A stretch of DNA of 64,000 nt from R-RK-3 sp963842775 (GTDB taxonomy: Bacteria; Pseudomonadota; Alphaproteobacteria; Rhizobiales; Rhodomicrobiaceae), in assembly GCA_963842775.1 (NCBI GenBank), contig CAWJHQ010000010.1, positions 1 to 64,000 of the forward strand. Reading direction: 5' to 3'. The position numbers were made by a program, and so were the translations under genes. Shown piece after piece: positions 37,734 to 47,388 of the stretch. The notes under the pieces were generated by a model that had not been told where the DNA came from, did not search any database, and was given only the letters and a program-made list of their open reading frames with translations. The first letter of the stretch is position 1, and every line of letters begins with the position of its first letter.

Positions 37734-39128
37734 TCACCGTCGTGATGGCGTCGGTAGTCCGAACAGTGCGAAACCTGCCCATAGCGCCGGGTCGGGATCG
37801 CGCTCCCGCGCATTGAGCATCGCCCTTCGCAGCGCCTCTTCGCGGGGCAGGAACGCCCCACCGTGAAGCTGGCCGATGAAATCAGTCATCAGATCGCGGG
37901 TGGCGACGTCATCGACATTCCAAAGGCTCATGACGATCTGCGACGCCCCAGCCTGCCACCATGCGCGGGCTAACCCGAATACGCCGGCATTGAACACCTT
38001 GCCCAGCCCTGTCTGGCAGGCGCTCATGACGATCAGCGGCCGGTCCATCAGCACAAGTTTCTTGATGTCGCGGGCGTAAAGATGATCGTCCTTCAGGGCA
38101 AGAAAACTGCCATCCATTGGATTGACCGGATCGGCGATGCCGTGTGTCGCGAAATAGACCAGGCCGCCCGGGGACCGCGACAGCACCGACAGCACCGTCC
38201 CGCGCTTCGCGCTGTCGCCGACGTAAAGCGAGGCGGACCAGCGCAGGGAAACGGCTTCCGCCTCCTGGCGTGCGGCCGGGATCGGTCCGAAGCGCCAGCG
38301 CTTGTCGCCGCTCAGATCGGGATCGCCGATGACCACGCCTCCCGGCCTCGCCTCGGAGGGCGGCGGCTCATGCATGATCCAGTCCACATCGGCGAGCACG
38401 ACGGGCGCGGCCTTGTCGGCCAGCATTGCGCCTCCCAGCGGCAAAGCGGCCCACGGGACATTGCCGAGGTCCGCTACGGGGAGGATGAGAATGCGGCTGG
38501 CGTTGCTTTCCACGAGCTTTGCTCGGATCTGGGAAGGCAGCAGGAAGTTGGACAGCTCGTCGATCGGAGGCGCTTCGGCCGCGCCGGACGGTTCGGGCGT
38601 CGTGGAACGCTCCGGTTTCCGGAGCACCGGCTGGCGATTGGCGGTCCGGATGTTGACGCGAAGGATCTCGCGGGCCAGAAACGCGATCGACAGCGGGGGA
38701 AGCTCCGCGCTCGCCGCCGCCATCAGCCCGGCCGGACCGATCAGCCAGCTGCAAAGCAGCTTCGGCTCCGCCGTCTCGGCGGCCATGTCGTAGAGCAGCA
38801 GCAGCGTGCGGTCGTCGGCGATGGTGGCGAGCGCCTTCACCGTTTTCTCGATCAGCGCCTCGGGCGGCTGCTTCAGCAGATCGGCATTCAAGGCGCCGGG
38901 CACGGCGTAATAGCCGGTGCGGAATTTGGTGCGGAAGGCCTGCCTCGCCTGATCGTGGCGCAGCAGCGCGTCCTTGTAGCCCTGGAGATTGTCCGTGCGG
39001 CAGCGCGCCGGCGGGGACGCCGCCGCGAGGGCTTCTGACGAAACGGATGCAAGCACGGCAAGGGCAATCCCGAAAGCGACAAGCCACGGAGTGAGATTGC
39101 GGGTGGCTCGGTTGGCGGGCAAATACAT
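37734..39128 (-). CDS. Secreted CHAT-domain (caspase-like) protease
   Basis: 464 residues. Signal peptide near residues 12-34 (LTPWLVAFGIALAVLASVSS). A helical middle region (~40-200) has no motif that I recognise. The CHAT domain occupies about residues 210-460, with the catalytic His in VYFATHGIADP (~329) and Cys in VMSACQTGLG (~371), followed by MSLWNVDD. The His-Cys pair is intact. CHAT peptidases in bacteria often act with partners such as gasdermins or in type III-E CRISPR systems; none is adjacent here. AGGGA precedes the ATG at 39128. It converges on the signal-peptidase-like gene, 31 bases apart. Confidence 0.9.
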   Translation of the reverse strand: MYLPANRATRNLTPWLVAFGIALAVLASVSSEALAAASPPARCRTDNLQGYKDALLRHDQARQAFRTKFRTGYYAVPGALNADLLKQPPEALIEKTVKALATIADDRTLLLLYDMAAETAEPKLLCSWLIGPAGLMAAASAELPPLSIAFLAREILRVNIRTANRQPVLRKPERSTTPEPSGAAEAPPIDELSNFLLPSQIRAKLVESNASRILILPVADLGNVPWAALPLGGAMLADKAAPVVLADVDWIMHEPPPSEARPGGVVIGDPDLSGDKRWRFGPIPAARQEAEAVSLRWSASLYVGDSAKRGTVLSVLSRSPGGLVYFATHGIADPVNPMDGSFLALKDDHLYARDIKKLVLMDRPLIVMSACQTGLGKVFNAGVFGLARAWWQAGASQIVMSLWNVDDVATRDLMTDFIGQLHGGAFLPREEALRRAMLNARERDPDPALWAGFALFGLPTPSRR

Positions 39129-39215
39129 GGCGGATCCCTTGCCCAGTGCGTTCAATTTTCGTCGTGCATCATTGCTGCTCATTCCGATATTGCTATCCGC
39201 CTATTGCAGAAAATA

Positions 39216-40172
39216 TCATCTGCCCCTTTGATGCAGAATGCGGCCGAGCAGGTTCATCAGGATTTGCGCGGCGAGGATCGCGGTGGTGCCGGTGTGGTCG
39301 TAATCGGGCGCGACCTCGACGAGATCGATGCCGACGATAGGGCCGCGTTTCGCCAGTCCGGCGAGGATCTCCAGCACCTCGTAATAGAGGAAGCCGCCAT
39401 GGCTGGGCGTGCCCGTGCCCGGCGCGATCGACGGGTCGAAGCCGTCAATGTCGATGGTGACATAATAGCGGACGCCCGCCGGAATGCGCTCCAGCACGCC
39501 CTCCGCGCCGAGCTTGCGCGCCTGCCGCACCGACAGAATGTCCGATCCCATCCGCCGCGCATCTTCGTAACCTTCGCGCGCGGTGGACGACACGTTGCGG
39601 ATGCCGATTTGCGACAGCCCGGTGACGTAAGGCTTTTCGGCGGCCCGGCGCATCGGATTGCCGTGGCCGTAGCGCACCCCATGCCGCTCATCGACGAAAT
39701 CGAGATGCGCGTCGATCTGCACGATGTGGATCGGCGCCTCGCCTTCGAAGGCGTTGATGCAAGGGATGTTGATGGAGTGATCGCCGCCGAGCACCACGGG
39801 GATCGCCCCGGCCTTCAGGATTTTGCGCACGCCATATTCGATATTGGCGTGGCTGCCGGTCGTGTCGGTGTGGATGATATCCGCGTCGCCCAGATCGACG
39901 ATGCGCGTCGCCTCGGCGGGGAGATAGACGACGTCGTCCTCGTGATCATAGGCGCCCGCATGGCCGAAGGCGAACAGCGTCGACGCCTCCCGGATCGCGC
40001 GCGGCCCGAAGCGCGCGCCCGCACGCCACTGGGTGCCCATGTCGAAAGGCGCGCCGAGCACCGCGACATCGGCGTCGATGGCGTCCCAATCCTCGACATA
40101 CGGATATTTGCCGAAAGTGCAGATGCCGACGAAAGGCAGATTCAGCCGGCCCGATTCATACCCATGCGCCAT
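39216..40172 (-). CDS. Agmatinase/ureohydrolase family enzyme (first copy)
   Basis: Manganese-type ureohydrolase, 318 residues. Metal ligands are present: GGDHS (VVLGGDHSINIP), DAHxD (IVQIDAHLDFVD) and DxDxxDP (IDIDGFDPSIAPGTGTPS). It hydrolyses a guanidino compound to urea plus an amine; agmatine, guanidinobutyrate or another guanidine are candidates, not resolvable here. It lies 29 bases downstream of the LysR gene on the same strand, so both are probably one unit opposite to the importer operon. Confidence 0.93.
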   Translation of the reverse strand: MAHGYESGRLNLPFVGICTFGKYPYVEDWDAIDADVAVLGAPFDMGTQWRAGARFGPRAIREASTLFAFGHAGAYDHEDDVVYLPAEATRIVDLGDADIIHTDTTGSHANIEYGVRKILKAGAIPVVLGGDHSINIPCINAFEGEAPIHIVQIDAHLDFVDERHGVRYGHGNPMRRAAEKPYVTGLSQIGIRNVSSTAREGYEDARRMGSDILSVRQARKLGAEGVLERIPAGVRYYVTIDIDGFDPSIAPGTGTPSHGGFLYYEVLEILAGLAKRGPIVGIDLVEVAPDYDHTGTTAILAAQILMNLLGRILHQRGR

Positions 40173-40201
40173 CGCTTAATTCCCTCTCCGTTTGATCGCC
40201 G

Positions 40202-41152
40202 TCACGCGTCACCCGCCTGCTTGCTCAGCTCTACTCGCGATGCCTGTTTCCCGTCCTGATGCCCCACGCGGCGGAATTCCTTCAGAAACCTGCTGATCAA
40301 GGGATGGTCCTTGTCGTTCTGGCGCAAGGCGGCGAAATGCTGCGAGACGAAAGCATAGGTGTCCGGCCGCAGCCGCCGCATCTCGCGTCGCGCCACCCAT
40401 TGATCGGCGATGTGACAGGGCAGGAAGCCGATGAACCGCCCGGACAGGATCATCATCGCCTGGGCCTCCATCTGCACGACGCTGGCGCTCGCTCGGGGAT
40501 GGTTCGCCCGGTAGAGATCGTCGAGATGGCGATAGCCGCGCACGGAAAACAGCGCGCCTTCGATATGCTCCTGCGTGATCTCGGCCTGCGGCAGCGTAAA
40601 TAGGGAATGACCGGCGCCGCAATAAAGCCCGTGCGGCTCGCTGTGCAGCGTCCGATAGACGACGCCGGGCGCTTTTTGCGAGAACGGCCCGATGACGAGG
40701 TCATGGACGCCTTCCGAGACGGCCTGTTCGAGCTGTTGCGGCGTGCCGAGGCGAAGCTCGATGAACACGCCTTCCGCATCCGCCATGAAGCGGCCCAGCG
40801 CCGATTGCAGCGATAGTTTGGGATGGCTGATGATGCCGTCGACGATGCCGAGCCGCAGCCGCCCGACCAGTTGGCCCCGGTCGCGTCCGATCCGCGTCTC
40901 GAACGTCTCGATGTCCTCGAAAAGCTGCTTGACCGCCGCATAGGTGGAGCGGCCGAAATTCGTCACCCGGAAGCCGCCCCGCCCGCGCTTGCAAAGCTCG
41001 CCGCCCAGCCGGCGTTCGAGCGAGCTGAGATGGGTGCTGAGCGTCGATGGAGAGAGGTTGAGCGCGATCTGCGCCTCGGCGAATCCTCCGGTCTCTACGA
41101 GCGTCATGAACACGCGCAGCAGGCGCAGATCGATATTGTCGAGCCTTCTCAT
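40202..41152 (-). CDS. LysR-family regulator
   Basis: About 316 residues from the ATG at 41152 (MRRLDNIDLRLLRVFMTLVE). The N-terminal helix-turn-helix is FAEAQIALNLSPSTLSTHLS. The effector-binding domain follows (GRLRLGIVDGIISHP; GLYCGAGHSLFTLP). An open frame extends 32 codons upstream to a TTG, but without a family match. Divergent from the ABC importer operon, with 210 bases between the starts; it should activate both directions, with the imported compound or a product as inducer. Confidence 0.93.
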   Translation of the reverse strand: MRRLDNIDLRLLRVFMTLVETGGFAEAQIALNLSPSTLSTHLSSLERRLGGELCKRGRGGFRVTNFGRSTYAAVKQLFEDIETFETRIGRDRGQLVGRLRLGIVDGIISHPKLSLQSALGRFMADAEGVFIELRLGTPQQLEQAVSEGVHDLVIGPFSQKAPGVVYRTLHSEPHGLYCGAGHSLFTLPQAEITQEHIEGALFSVRGYRHLDDLYRANHPRASASVVQMEAQAMMILSGRFIGFLPCHIADQWVARREMRRLRPDTYAFVSQHFAALRQNDKDHPLISRFLKEFRRVGHQDGKQASRVELSKQAGDA

Positions 41153-41308
41153 GAGGCTAATCCGACTGAGGTGGCATCCGCTCGGATCTCCACTTTGATG
41201 TTTTTCGAAGCAAGCTTCAAATAAATTCCATTTCTCCGAATGTTTCAATTGCTATCCTGAGTGCAAGGCGCGACGGGAAACACCGCTTAGTCAATGCGCT
41301 AGCGCCTG

Positions 41309-41326
41309 GCGGCAGTTGCCTGCCGC
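41309..41326 (+). promoter_or_regulatory. Leader hairpin upstream of importer operon
   Basis: GCGGCAG-ttgc-CTGCCGC, a perfect 7-bp stem 37 bases upstream of the start of the substrate-binding protein gene. May be an attenuator, protein-binding site or simply chance in GC-rich DNA. Confidence 0.25.
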
Positions 41327-41362
41327 GCAGTGCATCGCGACCGAAAAAGAAACGAGGGATCC

Positions 41363-42355
41363 ATGCGCCAGCTCACTTTCATTCCCGCTCTATTCGCCTT
41401 CGGCCTCGCCGCGAGCCAGCCGGCCGCCGCCCAGGACACCATCCGGATGCTGGCCCCGACCTGGCCAGGCTTCGCGCCCGTCTGGGTGGCCAAGGACATG
41501 GGCTACTTCAAGGATCAGGGGCTGGAGGTCGACATCCGCTTCGAGGACGACCGCTCGAACGTCCTGGCGGCGATGGCGCGCGGCGATATCGAGGTCGACA
41601 TGCGCACCGTCGGCGAGCATCAGGGCCGCCCGCGCACCGACACGACGCCCGGCATCATCATCGGCACGATCGACAAATCGGTCGGCGGCGACGGTGTCGT
41701 CGTCGATGGCTCGATCAAGAGCGCGGCCGATCTCAAGGGCAAGATCGTCGCCGCCGAGCCGAATATTCCGGCGCGGCTGCTGCTTCAGCTTGAGCTGAAG
41801 AAATCGGGGCTGACCCTCAACGATCTCACCTTGAAGCAGATCGCGACGGCGGACACGGTGGCGGTATTCGCGGACACATCCGTCGCGGCGATCGCCAGCT
41901 ACGAGCCGTTCATGTCGCAGGCGGCGAAGGCAATGCCGGGCCGCAATCCGAAGATCATCGCCTCCTCCAAGGACAGCGACATCATCATCGACATCATCAC
42001 CGCGCGTCAGGACGATCTTGCCGCCAAGCCGGACAAATATGTTAAATTTCTGGGCGGAATCTATAAGGCGGTCGCGCTGTATAAGTCCGATCCGGCCAAG
42101 TTCATCAAACTTGCCGCGCCGCATTACAATCTGAGCGAGGCCGAGGTGAAGGAGATCCTCGACACCAGCCTGACATACACCTCGCTGGCGGATACAATCG
42201 ACTATATCGGCAGCAAGGACAAGCCAGGCAGGCTCTACGGCATTTTCGATACCGTCATGACGCTCAATCTCGAAAACGGCGCCGCCGACGTCAAATTGCA
42301 GGCCGCGCAGCAGATCGACCCCAGCGTCATCGCAAAGCTCGCGAAGGAGAAATGA
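41363..42355 (+). CDS. ABC transporter substrate-binding protein, NMT1/TauA type
   Basis: 330 residues, exported. Signal peptide MRQLTFIPALFAFGLAASQ, cleavage near AAAQD. Family features: TWPGFAPVWVAKDMGYFKDQ (domain 1), VGEHQGRPRTDTTPGIIIGT, IKSAADLKGKIVAAEPN. This class binds small sulfonates, thiamine precursors, nitrate or cyclic nitrogen compounds. Start at 41363 follows GAGGGA. First gene of a seven-gene operon; it is intact, unlike the next five. Confidence 0.92.
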   Translation: MRQLTFIPALFAFGLAASQPAAAQDTIRMLAPTWPGFAPVWVAKDMGYFKDQGLEVDIRFEDDRSNVLAAMARGDIEVDMRTVGEHQGRPRTDTTPGIIIGTIDKSVGGDGVVVDGSIKSAADLKGKIVAAEPNIPARLLLQLELKKSGLTLNDLTLKQIATADTVAVFADTSVAAIASYEPFMSQAAKAMPGRNPKIIASSKDSDIIIDIITARQDDLAAKPDKYVKFLGGIYKAVALYKSDPAKFIKLAAPHYNLSEAEVKEILDTSLTYTSLADTIDYIGSKDKPGRLYGIFDTVMTLNLENGAADVKLQAAQQIDPSVIAKLAKEK

Positions 42356-43222
42356 GTGAGCGGAGAAGGCGCGGCAGCGGAAGGGCTCGGTATTCCCCTG
42401 GCTGAGGATCGCCCGGAGATGCGCCGGGAGGTGCTTCCTGTCGCGCCGCGCCTGTTCGCCTTTCGCGGACAGCTTCGCCGTCGCACCTCCCTCGCGATCG
42501 CGCTCGGCGCCTCCGCCGCGACGCTGCTCGCCTGGGAGGCGGTGGCGCGCGCCGGACTGGTCAACCCGCTCTTTCTGCCCGGCCCATCGGCGGTCATGGG
42601 CGCGCTCGTCCAGATGACGCTGTCGCAGGATCTGCTCTGGCACGCCTGGGTCTCGACGGCGCGCGTCTGGATCGCCTTCGCGATCGCCGCCGCGATGGCC
42701 ATCCCGATCGGCATGCTGATGAGCAGCTATCGGCCGATCGGCGCGGCGCTCGAGCCGATGATCGACTTCATCCGCTATCTGCCGGTGCCGGCGCTGGTGC
42801 CGCTGTCGATCATCTGGTTCGGCGTCGGGGAGAACACCAAGATCTTCCTGCTCTGGCTCGGCACGTTCTTCCAGCTCGTGCTGCTCGTCGCCGACGACAT
42901 GCGGCGCGTGCCGAAGGAATATTTCGAGATCGCCCGCACGGTCGGCGCCAATCAGCGCCAGCTGCTGACGGATGTCGCCTTCCGCGCCATGCTGCCCAAT
43001 CTCGTCGACAGCCTGCGCATCACGCTCGGCTGGTGCTGGACCTATCTGATCATCGCCGAGATCGTCGCCGCCGACCGGGCCTCGGCTTCGTCATCTGGAC
43101 GGCGCGCCGCTACATGAAGACGCCCGAGGTGATGGCCGGCGTTGTCGCGATCGGCATCATCGGCCTCGTCACCGATCAGCTGCTGCGCCTCGCTCCACCG
43201 GCGCGCCTTCCGTTATTTGTGA
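42356..43222 (+). CDS. ABC transporter permease, TauC/SsuC type (two frameshifts)
   Basis: About 289 residues when repaired, with six membrane segments and the BPD_transp EAA-like region (EYFEIARTVGANQRQLLTDV). The frame loses one base near 43077-43079 (GGG instead of GGGG, reading DRGLGFVIWTARRYMKTPEV after repair) and gains one near 43195-43196 (reading RLAHRRAFRYL and TGA at 43220-43222). The GTG start at 42356 immediately follows the binding-protein stop. Inner-membrane channel of the importer. Confidence 0.88.
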
Positions 43223-43233
43223 GGCGCAGCGCC

Positions 43234-44009
43234 ATGCAGGCTCATGTCGCTTTCGAACGTGTGCCAAAGCGCTTCGGCACCGGTCGACGTCATCGCCGAG
43301 CCGTTCAGCCTGTCGATCCCGCGCAACGAATTCGTCGTGTTTCTCGGCCCCTCCGGCTGCGGCAAGACGACATTGATGCGCATGGTGGGCGGGCTCGACG
43401 AGCCGTCGAGCGGCGTCGTCACCCTGCTCGGCGAGGTCATCGGCAAGCCGGACCGGCGCCGCGGCATGGTCTTCCAGTCCTACTCGTCTTTCCCATGGCT
43501 GACCGTCGCCGAGAATATTGCTTTCGGCATGCGCTACCGCAACGACCTCTCGGCAGCAGAGAAGCGCGAACGCCGCGATCATTATCTGGCGCTGGTCGGG
43601 CTCAGCTGATTTTGCCGATGCCTATCCCGGACATGTCTCGGGCGGCATGCGCCAGCGCGTCGCCATCGCCCGCACGCTCGCCGCCGGCTCGGAAGTGCTG
43701 TTGATGGACGAGCCGTTCGGCGCGCTCGATGCGCAGCGGCGCGAAAAGCTGCAAGTCGGCCTGCGCCAGCTGCATAAGACCGATGCGAAGACCGTCATCT
43801 TCGTCACCCACGATGTCGAGGAAGCGGTCTTCCTTGCCGACCGCGTGATCATCTTCTCGCGGCGGCCGGCCAGGGTCCTCTCCGACGTCTCCGTGACGGA
43901 GCGCTTCGGCTCCGAGCGGCCGCTGGAACTGCGTGACACGCCGGAGTTCTTCGCGCTGCGGACGGAGCTCCTGCATGCGGTTCGCGCCAGTGCGGAGGGC
44001 GAGGAATGA
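43234..44009 (+). CDS. ABC transporter ATPase, TauB/SsuB type (two frameshifts)
   Basis: About 258 residues when repaired. It starts MQAHVAFERV at 43234. Walker A GPSGCGKTT, Q-loop VFQSYSSFPW, signature VSGGMRQRVAIARTL, Walker B LLMDEPFGALD and H-loop VTHDVEEAVF are all present, split over three frames. Breaks lie in 43255-43285 and near 43604, one extra base each. It energises the importer. It overlaps the next SDR by 4 bases (ATGA). Confidence 0.9.
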
Positions 44010-44766
44010 GCTATCCGGGCATCGCGGGGAAATCGGTCGTCGTCACCGGCGCGAGCCGGGGCATCGGGCTCGGCCATCGCGACGGCATTCATCGGCTCGG
44101 GCGCCTACTGTATCATTGATCGCCGAGGACGAAGCGGTGCTGGCCGCCGCGCATTCGCTCGGGGCGTTGGGTTTTGTCGCCGACATTTCCGATAATGCGG
44201 CGATCGTGTCGGCGCTCCAGCAGATCCGCCGCGTCGACGTGCTCGTCAACAATGCCGGCCTCGAGCGCCTGACGCCGCTCGACGACGCTTCTGCCGAGAA
44301 TGAGACCATCTTCCGGCGCATCCTCGAAATCAACGTCACCGGCACGTTCCTCGCGACGCGCGCGGCGCTGACACATATGCAGACCGGCGGGCGCGTCATC
44401 AACACCGCCTCGGTCTGGGGCCGTGTGGCCGAGCCGCTGTTTGGCGCCTATGTAGCCTCGAAGCACGCCGTGATCGGGCTGACCAAATGCTGGGCGAAGG
44501 AACTGGGACCGCGCGGCATCACCGTCAACGCGGTCTGCCCCGGCTGGGTGGAAACGGAAAGCTCGATGCGCTCGCTCACCCGGCTTGCCGAGCGCGCGGG
44601 GCGCGACGAAACCGGTCTTCTGGCTGACATTGTCGGCGCTCAGGCGCTGCCAGGCTTCATGCAGCCCGCCGACATTGTCGGGCCGTATCTTTTTCTCGCC
44701 TCGGACGGCGCGGCGAACATCACCGGCCAAAGCATCGGCATCGATCGGGGAGAAGCGCCGTGGTAG
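44006..44766 (+). CDS. Short-chain dehydrogenase (two frameshifts)
   Basis: About 253 residues when repaired. Starts MSYPGIAGKSVVVTGASRGI; NNAGLERLTP, NTASVWG and YVASK carry the SDR catalytic residues. Breaks at 44072-44073 and 44104-44105, one surplus base each; repaired, the text reads LAIATAFIGSGATVSLIAED. Oxidoreductase on an unknown alcohol or amine-derived carbonyl. Its stop overlaps the GTG start of the next SDR. Confidence 0.88.
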
Positions 44767-45473
44767 CGAGCCTCGAAAATTGCCGCGCGCTGGTCACGGG
44801 GGCGGCAAGCGGCATCGGCCGGGCGGCGGCGCTGGCGCTGCATGAGGCGGGCGCGTCGGTCACGGGCCTCGATCTTCATAATCCGGGCGAGCTGCCGTTC
44901 CCCCTGATCGAGGCGGATGTTGCCGACGAAGCGATGGTGCGGCGCGCGGTCGACATCGCGGCAGCGTGCATGCGGCGGGCTCAATCTGCTGGTCAATGCC
45001 GCCGGCATCTATGCCGACACGCCCTTGCGCGCCTTCGATCTTGCGACGTTCGACAGGATGGTCGCGGTCAATCTGCGCGGCACGGTGCTCATGGCACGCG
45101 AGGCGCTCCGGCATTTCGCGCCCGGCTCGCGCATCATCAACATCGCGTCGGAGCTTGCCTTTCTCGGGCGCAGCCGGCGCATCGGGCTACTGCGCGACAA
45201 AGGGCGCCATCGTATCCATGACGCGCTCCTGGGCCCGCGAGCTTGGCCCCGACATTCTCGTCAATGCCGTCGCGCCCGGCCCCATCGACACGCCGCTTCT
45301 TGGCTTCGACGCGCTGCCGGAGGCGCGTGAAGGCGCTCGAACTTTCCAATCCGCTTGGCCGCATCGGACGGCCGGAAGAGGTCGCCGCCGCGATCGTCTT
45401 CCTGGCCTCGCCGGGCGCGAGCTTCATGACCGGGCAATGTATTGGCGTCGATGGCGGCGCGACGATGCGATGA
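44760..45473 (+). CDS. Short-chain dehydrogenase (three frameshifts)
   Basis: About 237 residues when repaired. Starts with GTG at 44760 (MVASLENCRALVTGAASGIG). NAAGIYADTPL, NIASELAFLG and YCATK give the catalytic set; the end VFLASPGASFMTGQCIGVDG is the usual SDR C terminus. Breaks near 44970, 45166-45168 and 45324-45326, each one extra base. Paralogue of the gene before it; the pair may act on successive intermediates. Confidence 0.87.
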
Positions 45474-45483
45474 GGAGGGGGCA

Positions 45484-46259
45484 ATGACTGACAGCGTGTT
45501 GATGGCCGAGCTGAGCTGGCCGGAATTCGAGGCGAAAATTGCCAGCCGGCGCGCCGGTGTTCATTCCGCTCGGCGCGACGGAGCAGCACGGGCCGCATCT
45601 GCCGCTCGGCGTCGATGTCTATCTGCCGACCGCGATTGCCTCTCGCGTCGCAGGCGAGGTTGGCGGCATCGTCGCTCCGACGATCCCCTATGGCTACAAG
45701 TCGCAGCCCCGCTCGGGTGGCGGCGAGCGTTTTCCAGGCACGACAGGCCTCGACGCGCAAACATTTGCACTGGTGCTGCGCGATGTGATCCGGGGGCTGG
45801 GCTATCACGGCGCGCGGCGGCTGGTTGTGTTCAACGGCCATTTCGAAAATAGCTGGCCGTCCGTCGAGGGCGTCGATCTGGGTCTGCGCGAACTGCGCCG
45901 CGACGGCATCGCGGATATGCAGGTGATGCGGCTGGAATATTGGGATTTCATCGGCCGCGACACGCTCGACAAGCTGTTCCCGGACGGATTCCCCGGCACG
46001 GAACTCGAACATGCGAGCCTGTTGGAGACCTCGCTCATGCTGGCCATTCGGCCCGGACCTTGTCGATATGACGAAGGTGCCCTCGGACGGGCCGGCGAAA
46101 TTCCCCAATTACGACCGCACGCCGTTCCGCGAAGGGCTGGTTCCGCCTTCCGGCGTGCTGGCCGATGCCCGCCCATCGACGGCGGAGAAGGGCGAATGGC
46201 TGATCGCCGATCACGTCTCGCGGATCACCGCTGCCGTGCGCGCGGAGTTCGGCCTATGA
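45484..46259 (+). CDS. Creatininase, creatinine amidohydrolase (two frameshifts)
   Basis: Opens the lactam ring of creatinine to creatine, or acts similarly on a related cyclic compound. About 258 residues when repaired. The text is close to Pseudomonas creatininase as I recall it: LGATEQHGPHLPLGVDVYLP (metal ligands Glu, His, Asp), YGYKSQPRSGGGERFPGTTG, FNGHFENSWPSVEG and EHASLLETSLMLA. Breaks at 45535-45538 (AAAA with one surplus A) and 46054-46055 (GG). Start ATG at 45484, stop overlapping the ureohydrolase start as ATGA. Confidence 0.9.
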
Positions 46260-47230
46260 GCGATGCGGGTGCGAAGCGCTTCTTCGAGCCCGTCGATGCC
46301 GCCGAAGTGCCGCGTTTCGCCGGCATGCCGACCTTCATGCGGCTGCCGCACGTGGAAGACTTCAGCCGGCTCGACATCGCGCTCGTCGGCGTGCCGTTCG
46401 ACGGCGGCACCACCAACCGGCCCGGCACGCGCCACGGCCCGCGCGAAATCCGCAACCAATCCAGCCTGATGCGCCGCGTCCACCATGTCAGCGGCATCGC
46501 GCCCTATGAGCGGGCGCGGATTGCCGACGGCGGCGACTGTCCGGTCAATCCCATCGACCTGATGGATGCGCTGGGCAAGATCACGGCGTTCTTCGCCAGG
46601 ATCCGCGACGCCGGGGCCATCCCGATCGCGGCGGGCGGCGACCATCTGATCACGCTGCCGATTCTGCGCGCGCTCGCGGTGGACGCGCCGCTCGGCCTCA
46701 TCCATTTCGACGCCCATTCCGATACCAATGACCGCTATTTCGGTGACAACCCCTTCACCCACGGTACGCCGTTCCGCCGGGCCGTCGAGGAGGGGCTGCT
46801 CGATCCGGCGCGCATGATCCAGGTGGGGATACGCGGCTCGATCTACCATCCCTCCGACTATGATTTCGCCAAGGCGAATGGCATTCGCGTCATCTTCATC
46901 GAGGAGTTCGCCCGGCGCGGTGTGGAGGATGTTGCGGCGGAAATTCGAGATCGGGTTGGCGGGGGCCGGTCCTACCTGTCTTTCGACATCGATGTGCTCG
47001 ATCCATCGCAGGCGCCGGGTACGGGCACGCCGGAAATAGGAGGCATGACAACCCGCGAGGCGCAAAGCATGATCCGCGCGCTTCAGGGGCTGTCGCTCGC
47101 GGGCGCGGATGTCGTGGAGGTGTCGCCGCCTTTCGATGCCGGCGGCATCACGGCCCTGACGGGAGCCACGATCATGTTCGAGATCCTGTGTATTTTATCG
47201 GACCTGATCGAGTCGCCTATGAACGGCTAG
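46256..47230 (+). CDS. Agmatinase/ureohydrolase family enzyme (second copy)
   Basis: 324 residues, intact. Metal ligands GGDHL (AAGGDHLITLP), DAHSD (IHFDAHSDTNDR) and DxDxxDP (FDIDVLDPSQAPGTGTPE). It shares the fold of the first copy but is clearly different in sequence, so the two may have different guanidino substrates. It starts with an ATG overlapping the creatininase stop, and is the last gene of the operon. An apparent 563-residue fusion with the creatininase is produced by the frameshifts and is not real. Confidence 0.93.
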   Translation: MSDAGAKRFFEPVDAAEVPRFAGMPTFMRLPHVEDFSRLDIALVGVPFDGGTTNRPGTRHGPREIRNQSSLMRRVHHVSGIAPYERARIADGGDCPVNPIDLMDALGKITAFFARIRDAGAIPIAAGGDHLITLPILRALAVDAPLGLIHFDAHSDTNDRYFGDNPFTHGTPFRRAVEEGLLDPARMIQVGIRGSIYHPSDYDFAKANGIRVIFIEEFARRGVEDVAAEIRDRVGGGRSYLSFDIDVLDPSQAPGTGTPEIGGMTTREAQSMIRALQGLSLAGADVVEVSPPFDAGGITALTGATIMFEILCILSDLIESPMNG

Positions 47231-47354
47231 AGCGGAATGCGCTCAGTTAAGTCGCACATTCCGCCCTAACTCTTCGTTCGGTCACATCGTTTAGCGCAAA
47301 ACCGGCACCCATCCCCGCCTTCGCAGGGACATGTTCTTGCGAAAGATGCTCTAG
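47228..47354. repeat. Rhizobiales-type intergenic palindromic element
   Basis: Starts TAGAGC (overlapping the ureohydrolase stop) and ends GCTCTAG. Inside, GCGGAATG and CATTCCGC form a hairpin, followed by AAAACCGGCACCC. Same general layout as the elements at 21466 and 36416. Confidence 0.5.
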
Positions 47355-47388
47355 CGCGCGCTAGCCGTTCAACTCATATGATCGAAGC

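Noticed and set aside
41249..41362. Guanidine (mini-ykkC) riboswitch upstream of the importer operon
   Set aside because: The two tandem hairpins with ACGR loops expected for that class are not seen; only one ordinary hairpin with a TTGC loop is present.
45539..47230. A 563-residue creatininase-ureohydrolase fusion
   Set aside because: Caused by an extra base at 46054-46055. In the right frame the creatininase stops at 46259, overlapping the ureohydrolase ATG at 46256.
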